This document shows positions 1-5,187 of a stretch of 6,572 bases of DNA, one piece after another. The notes under the pieces were generated by a model. The model made no database searches and was not told the origin of the DNA. It worked only from the letters and a program-made list of their open reading frames with translations. Origin of the DNA: Actinomycetota bacterium (lineage in GTDB: Bacteria > Actinomycetota > Acidimicrobiia > Acidimicrobiales > Microtrichaceae); the NCBI GenBank assembly GCA_018268735.1, contig JAFDWA010000091.1, forward strand, positions 1 to 6,572, written 5' to 3'. The translations under genes and the position numbers were made by a program. Each line of letters opens with the position of its first letter. The stretch's first letter is position 1.

Positions 1-1233
1 GAGCATCCGGAAGAACCTCCACGTCATGGCAGGCTGCTGGCCGTCGACGTCGCCCACCGGGTCGGGGAACAGCTGGTGGGGCAGACCGACGCGGACCACC
101 ACCATGTCGAGGCTCGGGATCACCAGCACCAGCTGGTCGAACATCCCCGACAGCCCGTAGGCGTCGGTCGGCACGGTCGGCATCCAGTTCGTGTCGCTCT
201 CGACACCGAGCAGCGGACCGGTCTGACCGCAGCGCACACCGTCGTTGTTGCGCCACAGGAAGCCGTAGCACGAGTTCGCTGCCGTGCCCGCCCGCCCCTG
301 GGCGATGTAGGTCGCACCCAGCAGCCGGCGCCCCGCCCACATGCCGTCCTGCTCGAGCAGCCGACCCAGGCGGCCCCATGCCTCCGAGGTCATCTGCAGG
401 AACGCGAACCCCTGCGAGTGACCGGCCCCGTCGCGGAACCACTCCCACTCGCCGCGCTCGATCCCGATCGGCCCGAACAGCTCACGCTGCGCGAAGTCCT
501 GGAGGTCCTCGCCGACGGCGGCCTGCACGACGGCGCCGAGGGTCGTCACCGTCGTCTGCGCGTAGTCGAAGGTGGTCCCCGGGACGGTCTCGAACGGTCG
601 CGCGAGCAGCTTCGCCACCGAATCACCAGCTGAATCGAGGAGGTCGTCGACCCACGCCATCCGCAGTCCGCTCGTCTGGTTCAGGAGCTGGCGGACCGTG
701 ATCGCCGCCTTCCGCGGGTCCTCGACCGAGAGGTACCGACCGATCGGGTCGTCGACCGAGAGCCGCCCCAGCGTGACCGCCCGGCCGACGAGCATCGACA
801 CCACGCCCTTGGTCATCGACCAGCCCGGCAACGGCGCTGCTTCGAGCTGCGGATCGTCGGTGCCGACGCCGACGAGACACCCATGTCGGTACACGCGCAC
901 AGACTGCGATCCCTTGGCGACCGCGTAGGTGATCGCAGCTCGCACCGCCGCCGGATCGAGGCCCAGCTCCGAGGGATCGACCAGCGCTTGGTCCGCGCCT
1001 GCGGCGGGCTCATCGCAGCGTCGCTGCCGGAGGTGCGCGCTGTCGGCACTGCCGGAGGACCCGTAGCCGGCAGCGGACGCGACCAGCACCGTCGAGCTGC
1101 ACGCGGAGGAGACGAGGCCCACGGCGACCGCCGCCACAGCGAGCACCATCGACACCCGCGAGCGTCGACGACGACCCATCGGTGCCGCTGCCATGTCGTC
1201 ACGCTCGGACATCTGTCGCCGTCCTGATCGCAT
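1..1233 (-). CDS. Exported serine hydrolase, beta-lactamase class C / 6-aminohexanoate-dimer hydrolase type (3' end cut by window)
   Basis: The minus strand is open from base 1 to a start at 1233, giving 411 residues; the C-terminus lies outside the window. The SxxK nucleophile motif is SMTK (Ser139, Lys142) in the context GWSMTKGVVSMLVGRAV. It is followed by TVRQLLNQTSGLR, typical of this family. A tyrosine box, FDYAQTT (Tyr224), lies 85 residues on, and GLSG (about 360-363) stands where beta-lactamases carry KTG. These match Pfam Beta-lactamase (peptidase family S12). The N-terminus has an Arg-rich stretch, a hydrophobic helix and SSAC (Cys45), so it is probably a lipoprotein or secreted. 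Start 1233 was chosen because AGGGGGAG lies 6 bases upstream; ATGs at 1194 or 1179 would give a more usual signal length. Members include esterases, amide hydrolases and penicillin-binding-like enzymes. The substrate cannot be told and true beta-lactamase activity is not implied. Confidence 0.86.
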   Translation of the reverse strand, partial: MRSGRRQMSERDDMAAAPMGRRRRSRVSMVLAVAAVAVGLVSSACSSTVLVASAAGYGSSGSADSAHLRQRRCDEPAAGADQALVDPSELGLDPAAVRAAITYAVAKGSQSVRVYRHGCLVGVGTDDPQLEAAPLPGWSMTKGVVSMLVGRAVTLGRLSVDDPIGRYLSVEDPRKAAITVRQLLNQTSGLRMAWVDDLLDSAGDSVAKLLARPFETVPGTTFDYAQTTVTTLGAVVQAAVGEDLQDFAQRELFGPIGIERGEWEWFRDGAGHSQGFAFLQMTSEAWGRLGRLLEQDGMWAGRRLLGATYIAQGRAGTAANSCYGFLWRNNDGVRCGQTGPLLGVESDTNWMPTVPTDAYGLSGMFDQLVLVIPSLDMVVVRVGLPHQLFPDPVGDVDGQQPAMTWRFFRML

Positions 1234-1239
1234 CGCCCA

Positions 1240-1247
1240 CTCCCCCT
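1240..1247 (-). promoter_or_regulatory. Shine-Dalgarno site of the serine hydrolase gene
   Basis: On the minus strand AGGGGGAG stands 6 bases before the ATG at 1233. This purine run decides the start: the later in-frame ATGs at 1194 and 1179 have no comparable site. The acyl-CoA dehydrogenase gene has nearly the same element at the same spacing. Confidence 0.65.
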
Positions 1248-1330
1248 GTGCGTCCCACACCGCGACCAGCGACGAGCGATCCTCTCGATCGGCTCGATCC
1301 AGCACCCGCACCGCGACGTGGACGACAGGC

Positions 1331-1336
1331 TACGTT
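1331..1336 (+). promoter_or_regulatory. Candidate -10 element for a leaderless polymerase transcript
   Basis: TACGTT matches the actinobacterial -10 pattern TANNNT and ends 6 bases before the GTG at 1343. That spacing would place the transcription start at or next to the start codon. No Shine-Dalgarno sequence precedes the GTG. A -35 box is not evident. Confidence 0.45.
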
Positions 1337-1342
1337 GCGGAC

Positions 1343-2356
1343 GTGGCCCGGGGCGACGCCATCGAGGTCGAGGTCGCAGGCCGCACGGTCCGCCTGTCCA
1401 ACCCCGACAAGGTGTTCTTCCCCGACACCGCGACCACCAAGTCGGATCTCCTCCGCTACTACCTGTCGGTGGGCGATCCGCTGCTGGCGGCCATGGGCGG
1501 GCGACCGGTGCTGCTGCAGCGCTTCCCCGACGGTGTCGGCGGCAAGAACTTCTTCCAGAAGCGCGTGCCGGCCTCGCGACCGGACTGGCTGGCGACGACC
1601 GAGGTCACCACCGTGAACGGGACCACATCCGACGCCCTGGTGATCGAGGACCTCGCGCACGTGGCGTGGGCCGTCAACCTCGGCTGCCTCGGCTTCCACG
1701 TGTGGCCGTCGACCGCTGCGGACCCGGGACACGTCGATCAGCTCCGCATCGACCTGGATCCCTCACCCGGAGTCTCGTTCGACCAGATCCGGGAAGCCGC
1801 AGCGGTGCTCCGCGAGCTCCTCGACGAGCTCGGCCTCGTCGCCTTCCCGAAGACGACCGGCAACCGCGGCCTGCACGTGTACTCGGCGTTGCAGCCACGG
1901 TGGGGAGCGATCGCTGTCCGGGCTGCAGCTGTCGCCGTCGCCCGCGAGCTCACACGGCGGCGACCCGAGCTGATCACCGATGCGTGGTGGAAGGAGGAGC
2001 GCGGCGCCAGGGTGTTCGTCGACTTCAACCAGAACGCGCCGCACAAGACCATGTTCGGGGCGTGGTCGGTGCGGGCCCGACCGGGTGCTCAGGTGTCCAC
2101 GCCCATCACCTGGGACGAGGTCGCGACCGTCCAACCCGACACGCTGACCGTGGCGACCGTTCCATCGCGGCTGGCGGCAACCGGCGATCCGTGGCACACG
2201 ATGCGTGCAACCCCGCAGGACCTCGGCCCGTTGCTCGAGCTCGTGGAGCGCGACCGCGCCGCCGGGCTCATGGATGCGCCGTGGCCACCCGAGTACCCGA
2301 AGATGCCCGATGAGCCACCGCGGGTGGCTCCGAGCCGCGCCCGCCCCCCGGACTGA
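1343..2356 (+). CDS. Standalone LigD-type DNA polymerase/primase (PolDom, archaeo-eukaryotic primase superfamily)
   Basis: A 337-residue protein covering just the polymerase domain of bacterial NHEJ ligase D. The two-metal site is visible: LRIDLDPSPG (Asp137 and Asp139) and VFVDFNQN (Asp227). The nucleotide-binding stretch PKTTGNRGLHVY (169-180) has Asn where LigD usually has Ser. RARPGAQVSTPITWDE (244-259) is also characteristic. There is no ligase or phosphoesterase domain, and no ku gene in the window. Family members add dNTPs or rNTPs to primer ends and gaps; mycobacterial standalone forms (PolD1, PolD2/Prim-PolC) are linked to gap filling in DNA repair. The HKTMFGAW context resembles, from memory, the PolD2-like group. 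The GTG at 1343 was chosen because homology begins shortly after it and a -10 box sits just upstream; an in-frame ATG at 1193 would add 50 low-complexity residues and overlap the divergent gene. Confidence 0.92.
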   Translation: MARGDAIEVEVAGRTVRLSNPDKVFFPDTATTKSDLLRYYLSVGDPLLAAMGGRPVLLQRFPDGVGGKNFFQKRVPASRPDWLATTEVTTVNGTTSDALVIEDLAHVAWAVNLGCLGFHVWPSTAADPGHVDQLRIDLDPSPGVSFDQIREAAAVLRELLDELGLVAFPKTTGNRGLHVYSALQPRWGAIAVRAAAVAVARELTRRRPELITDAWWKEERGARVFVDFNQNAPHKTMFGAWSVRARPGAQVSTPITWDEVATVQPDTLTVATVPSRLAATGDPWHTMRATPQDLGPLLELVERDRAAGLMDAPWPPEYPKMPDEPPRVAPSRARPPD

Positions 2357-2367
2357 CCCAGCCTCGG

Positions 2368-2415
2368 ACCCGGCGCGGAGTCGACGACCGGCAGGAGTTC
2401 AGGCGTCCGCCGGGT
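2368..2415. terminator. Long-loop inverted repeat at the convergent polymerase/methyltransferase junction
   Basis: ACCCGGCG (2368-2375) and CGCCGGGT (2408-2415) are perfect 8-base complements with a 32-base loop. The right arm lies in the last codons of the methyltransferase gene and the loop contains its stop. Its position between convergent genes suggests a shared terminator, but the long loop and lack of a T-tract make this weak. Nothing else stands out in the 42-base gap. Confidence 0.25.
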
Positions 2416-3721
2416 GCTCCACTCCGAACGGGTCCATGACGTCGACCGGGCGGGGACAGGTCCGCCAGTCGGGCCGGAGCGGGAACCGCGCCTGGTCGGG
2501 GTCACGCAGGCCGAGCACCTGGTTGACCCGGATCCGTCCCTGCTCGAACCCGAGGGCCGATCCGGCCATGTAGAGCCGCCACACCCGAGCGCGGTTGGCA
2601 CCGACGTCCGCGACCGCCTCGTCCCAGTGCTCCTCGAGGTTGCGCACCCAGGCACGCAGCGTCAGCGCGTAGTGCTCGCGGAGGTCCTCCATGTGACGTG
2701 CCTCGAACCCGGCAGCCTGCATCGCGGTGATCACGGATCCGACCTCGTGCAGCTCGCCGTCGGGGAAGACGTAGCGGTACACGAAGCTGCGGCGTGCCAG
2801 GCCCGGCGACTGTCCTGCGGGCCGGCTGATCGCGTGGTTCAGGAACCGTCCACGTGGTGCTGTGAGCGTGTGGACGTCGTCGAAGTACTCGGCGAGCCGT
2901 GCCGCGCCGACGTGTTCGAACATGCCCACCGAGCTGATCGCGTCGTAGGGGCCGTCGTGCACGTCGCGGTAGTCCTGGACACGGATCTCGACGCGGTCGC
3001 CGAGGCCGTCCTGGGCGACTCGATGCCGGGCGTACTCGGCCTGCTCGGTCGAGATCGTCACACCCACCGCTTCGACGCCGTGGTGTCGAGCGGCGTGCCG
3101 GACGAGCGACCCCCACCCGCAGCCGATGTCGAGCAGCCGGAGCCCCGGGCGGAGTGCGAGCTTCTGGCAGATCAGCTCCATCTTCGCCCACTGCGCTGCC
3201 TCGAGACCCACCGACGGGTCGTCCCAGAGCGCACACGAGTAGACCATCGCCGGGCCCAGCACGAGCTCGTAGAAGTCGTTGGACACGTCGTAGTGGTGGT
3301 GGATCGCGGCCGCATCGCGGCCGCGGGTGTGCAGCTGCCCGAGCGTGCTGCCGATCGTTCCGATGCGTGACTCCTCCGGCGGCGGAGCGATCGGTACGAG
3401 GTCCGACGGTCGGAGCCGACGGAGCGCATCGATCCACTGGCGGGCAGTCAGCCTCGGGCTGGGCAGCCGGTCGCGCAACGACAGCACGGCGTAGATGTCG
3501 CCGTCGACGGTGATGTCGCCACAGACGTACGCGCGGGCGAAGCCCAGCTCGCCGGGAGCGGCGACGATGCGCCGCAGTGCGTCCCTGGAGCGGACCCGGA
3601 CCGTGGCGGGCGCCTCCTCCTCCGATGGGCCCAGCGATGAGCCGTCGAAGAACTCGAACCTGACGGGCAGGTCGTCACCCACGAGGTCGGCGACGAACCG
3701 GGCGAGGGGGATCGTGCGCAT
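2399..3721 (-). CDS. Cyclopropane-fatty-acyl-phospholipid synthase-type SAM methyltransferase
   Basis: A 440-residue class I methyltransferase of the CFA synthase family, close to the usual family length. Such enzymes move a methyl or methylene group from S-adenosylmethionine to the double bond of an unsaturated acyl chain in membrane phospholipid. The N-terminal ~130 residues match the family's accessory domain. HHHYDVSNDFYELVLG leads into YSCALW (Cys163), followed by the SAM loop DIGCGWG (198-204) and GVTISTEQAEYA. Glu269 in GMFEHVG, His296 in LNHAIS and Tyr351 in REHYALTLRAW align with the bicarbonate-site residues of E. coli Cfa (Cys139, Glu239, His266, Tyr317), so it should be active. 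Whether the product is a cyclopropane or, as with TmsB/BfaB, a 10-methylene chain is undecided; no TmsA-like reductase is visible. ATG 3721 has AGGTG 6 bases upstream; a GTG at 3730 is an alternative. The acyl-CoA dehydrogenase gene lies 105 bases upstream on the same strand. Confidence 0.93.
   Translation of the reverse strand: MRTIPLARFVADLVGDDLPVRFEFFDGSSLGPSEEEAPATVRVRSRDALRRIVAAPGELGFARAYVCGDITVDGDIYAVLSLRDRLPSPRLTARQWIDALRRLRPSDLVPIAPPPEESRIGTIGSTLGQLHTRGRDAAAIHHHYDVSNDFYELVLGPAMVYSCALWDDPSVGLEAAQWAKMELICQKLALRPGLRLLDIGCGWGSLVRHAARHHGVEAVGVTISTEQAEYARHRVAQDGLGDRVEIRVQDYRDVHDGPYDAISSVGMFEHVGAARLAEYFDDVHTLTAPRGRFLNHAISRPAGQSPGLARRSFVYRYVFPDGELHEVGSVITAMQAAGFEARHMEDLREHYALTLRAWVRNLEEHWDEAVADVGANRARVWRLYMAGSALGFEQGRIRVNQVLGLRDPDQARFPLRPDWRTCPRPVDVMDPFGVEHPADA
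3303..3324. repeat. Perfect 11-base tandem duplication within the methyltransferase gene
   Basis: ATCGCGGCCGC occurs twice back to back (3303-3313, 3314-3324), each copy holding the palindrome GCGGCCGC. It encodes part of the stretch just before the conserved HHHYD motif. Because 11 is not a multiple of 3 the two copies are read in different frames, yet the reading frame is intact. Confidence 0.7.
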
Positions 3722-3776
3722 GACCTGCACCTACCCGAACCGCGCATGGCCCACCACTACCGAGGGTTCTGGGGCG

Positions 3777-3817
3777 CGGAATCGACACATCTTGTCGAAA
3801 GCGACCCCTATGTTCCG
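3777..3817. promoter_or_regulatory. Palindrome upstream of the CFA-type methyltransferase gene (candidate operator)
   Basis: The 105-base gap between the dehydrogenase stop and the methyltransferase start contains TCGACA (3782-3787) and TGTCGA (3793-3798), perfect complements with a 5-base spacer. CGGAA (3777-3781) directly abuts the left arm and its complement TTCCG lies at 3813-3817, 14 bases beyond the right arm. It could be a repressor site or a weak attenuator/terminator after the dehydrogenase gene. It differs from the actinobacterial LexA box (TCGAAC-N4-GTTCGA). I see no clear -10 or -35 box in this gap. Confidence 0.35.
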
Positions 3818-3826
3818 GATGGAGGG

Positions 3827-5062
3827 TCAGATGGGGAGGGAGCCGGTCGCCGACGCGGTGGAGCCCGTGTCGGCGTACGCAGCGATCGTCCGCTGGGCGA
3901 TGCGCATCTGGTGCACCTCGTCAGCGCCGTCGGCGAACCGCGCCCAGCGGGCGTGCTGGTACATGTGCGCGAGCGGCGTGTCGGTCGAGTAGCCGAGGGC
4001 GCCGTGGACCTGGATCGAGCGGTCGATCACCCGGTTCAGCATGTTGGCGACGAAGTGCTTGGCCATCGACACCTCGGACTTGAACTCCAGACCCTTGTCG
4101 ATCCGGTACGCGGCATGCAGCACCATCAGCTTGGCCTGGTACAGCTCCATCGTTGAGTCCGCGATCATCCACTGGATCCCCTGCTTCTCCGCGAGCAGCG
4201 ACCCGTGGGAGAACCGGTTGAGCGACCGGTCGACCATCATGTCGAGCGCCGTCTCCGCCTGCGCGATCCAACGCATGCAGTGCGCCAGGCGCGCCGGCCC
4301 GAGCCGGTACTGGCCGAGCAGGTGGCCCTGGCCGCGCCCGCCGAGCATCTGCGACTCGTGCACGCGCAGGTCCTCGATGCGGATCTCTGAGTGACCGGTC
4401 GAGCCGTGCATGGTCTCGATCTGGCGGACCTCGGTCCAACCCGGCGACGGGATGTCCACCAGGAACGCCGTGTTGGCCGCCTGCGGCAGATCCGGGTCGT
4501 CCTCGGTGCGGGCGATGAGGATCGCGAAGTTGGCACGGTGGGCATTGGAGATGAACCACTTGTGGCCGTTGATCACCCACTCCTCGCCGTCCTGGTAGGC
4601 GTGGGTGCGGATGAGCGTCGGGTCCGATCCGGCGACCTCGGGTTCGGTCATCGCGAAGCACGACCACGCCCGACCGGCGCACAGCGGCTCGAGGTACTTC
4701 TGCTTCTGCTCGTCGGTCGCCCAGTGCAGCAGCGTGTGCATGTTGCCCTCGTCGGGCGCCTGGCAGTTGAGGACCCACGGGCCGTAGTAGCTCCGGGCCG
4801 CCTCGGCCTGCACCATCGCCAGCTCGACGTGTCCCAGCCCCATGCCACCCCACTCGGCGGGCATGTGCGGCAACCACAGCCCCGCGTCGAAAGCCTGCTT
4901 GCGCATGTCCAGCAGGAGGCCGATGTAGGCGTCCCGGTCCGTCTCCTCGAGCCGATCGTCGTGGATCCGGGCCTCGGTCGGCTTGACGACCTCGTCGATG
5001 AAGGCCCGGACCCGGCCACGGATCTCCTCGATCTCGGGCGGCAGGCTGAAGTCGATGCTCAC
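3827..5062 (-). CDS. Acyl-CoA dehydrogenase family protein, ACAD10/ACAD11-like
   Basis: A 411-residue flavoprotein of full acyl-CoA dehydrogenase length (N-terminal helical, middle beta and C-terminal helical domains). Visible motifs are LPAEWGG-like PAEWGGMGLG (68-77), the FAD/substrate signature CFAMTEPEVAGSDPT (135-149), WVINGHKWFISNA (162-174) and QVHGALGYS (351-359). Where most family members have the catalytic Glu (YEGT-type motif), this protein has ADGADEVH (377-384), giving Asp378; DGPDEVH-type motifs mark the ACAD10/ACAD11 group. These enzymes normally form an alpha,beta double bond in acyl-CoA, passing electrons to ETF; human ACAD10/11 act on 4-hydroxyacyl-CoA after phosphorylation by a fused kinase domain, which is absent here. 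The substrate is unknown. Start GTG 5062 has AGGGGGA 6 bases upstream. The last ~15 residues are a Ser/Thr/Gly-rich tail. It may be transcribed together with the methyltransferase gene downstream. Confidence 0.93.
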   Translation of the reverse strand: MSIDFSLPPEIEEIRGRVRAFIDEVVKPTEARIHDDRLEETDRDAYIGLLLDMRKQAFDAGLWLPHMPAEWGGMGLGHVELAMVQAEAARSYYGPWVLNCQAPDEGNMHTLLHWATDEQKQKYLEPLCAGRAWSCFAMTEPEVAGSDPTLIRTHAYQDGEEWVINGHKWFISNAHRANFAILIARTEDDPDLPQAANTAFLVDIPSPGWTEVRQIETMHGSTGHSEIRIEDLRVHESQMLGGRGQGHLLGQYRLGPARLAHCMRWIAQAETALDMMVDRSLNRFSHGSLLAEKQGIQWMIADSTMELYQAKLMVLHAAYRIDKGLEFKSEVSMAKHFVANMLNRVIDRSIQVHGALGYSTDTPLAHMYQHARWARFADGADEVHQMRIAQRTIAAYADTGSTASATGSLPI

Positions 5063-5068
5063 GTGCGG

Positions 5069-5075
5069 TCCCCCT
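5069..5075 (-). promoter_or_regulatory. Shine-Dalgarno site of the acyl-CoA dehydrogenase gene
   Basis: AGGGGGA on the minus strand sits 6 bases before the GTG at 5062 and supports that non-ATG start. Just beyond it an inverted repeat GTCGG-CT-CCGAC (5076-5087) could be a small leader hairpin. Confidence 0.65.
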
Positions 5076-5173
5076 GTCGGCTCCGACGGTTCTTACCAGA
5101 CCCGATCCCACGCACGACCCCGCAGCGGCTCACCGACCACCCGAGCCGAAGGACGATCCCCGACCAGGCTCCC

Positions 5174-5179
5174 TACGAT
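5174..5179 (+). promoter_or_regulatory. Candidate -10 element for a leaderless YceI transcript
   Basis: TACGAT fits TANNNT and ends 8 bases before the ATG at 5188, so transcription would begin at or about one base before the start codon. No Shine-Dalgarno sequence precedes the ATG. The -35 region is not convincing. Confidence 0.5.
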
Positions 5180-5187
5180 GTGCCGCC

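Larger units (their letters stand above)
1234..1342. promoter_or_regulatory. Divergent intergenic region with short CTCGATC repeats
   Basis: These 109 bases separate the serine hydrolase (leftward) and the polymerase (rightward), so both promoters should lie here. CTCGATC occurs twice, at 1284-1290 and 1293-1299 (9-base period), with a related GAGCGATC at 1274-1281. The second part also forms an inverted repeat, GATCG-GCT-CGATC, at 1287-1299. This could be an operator, but arms of 5-7 bases in GC-rich DNA arise easily by chance. I see no clear -35/-10 pair for the leftward gene. Confidence 0.3.
5063..5187. promoter_or_regulatory. Divergent promoter region between the dehydrogenase and YceI genes
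   Basis: These 125 bases must drive the dehydrogenase leftward and the YceI gene rightward. Besides the ribosome site and small inverted repeat (5076-5087), the leftward strand has GGTAAGAA near 5092-5099, a poor -10 candidate. The rightward -10 candidate is listed separately. I see no gene and no strong shared operator. Confidence 0.4.

Noticed and set aside
813..1202. A 129-codon minus-strand frame in the serine hydrolase region
   Set aside because: It is out of frame with the true gene; the correct frame runs through SMTK, NQTSG and FDYAQTT to the window edge.
1193..1342. An N-terminal extension of the polymerase from an ATG at 1193
   Set aside because: The extra 50 residues are Ser/Thr/Arg-rich without family similarity, would overlap the divergent hydrolase gene, and the GTG at 1343 has a well-placed -10 element.
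1343..2356. Full end-joining system (LigD/Ku)
   Set aside because: Only the polymerase domain is present; no ligase, phosphoesterase or Ku sequence is seen in any frame of the window.
2414..3370. A 318-codon plus-strand reading frame opposite the methyltransferase gene
   Set aside because: It is the antisense shadow of a gene with clear family motifs; its translation is low in complexity and matches no family I know. Long antisense frames are expected in high-GC DNA.
3782..3798. SOS (LexA) box upstream of the methyltransferase gene
   Set aside because: The arms read TCGACA/TGTCGA with a 5-base spacer, whereas the actinobacterial LexA box is TCGAAC-N4-GTTCGA.
3921..5111. A 396-codon minus-strand frame overlapping the acyl-CoA dehydrogenase in another frame
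   Set aside because: Its Arg/Gly/Pro-rich translation is typical of an out-of-frame reading, while the overlapping frame has intact acyl-CoA dehydrogenase motifs.
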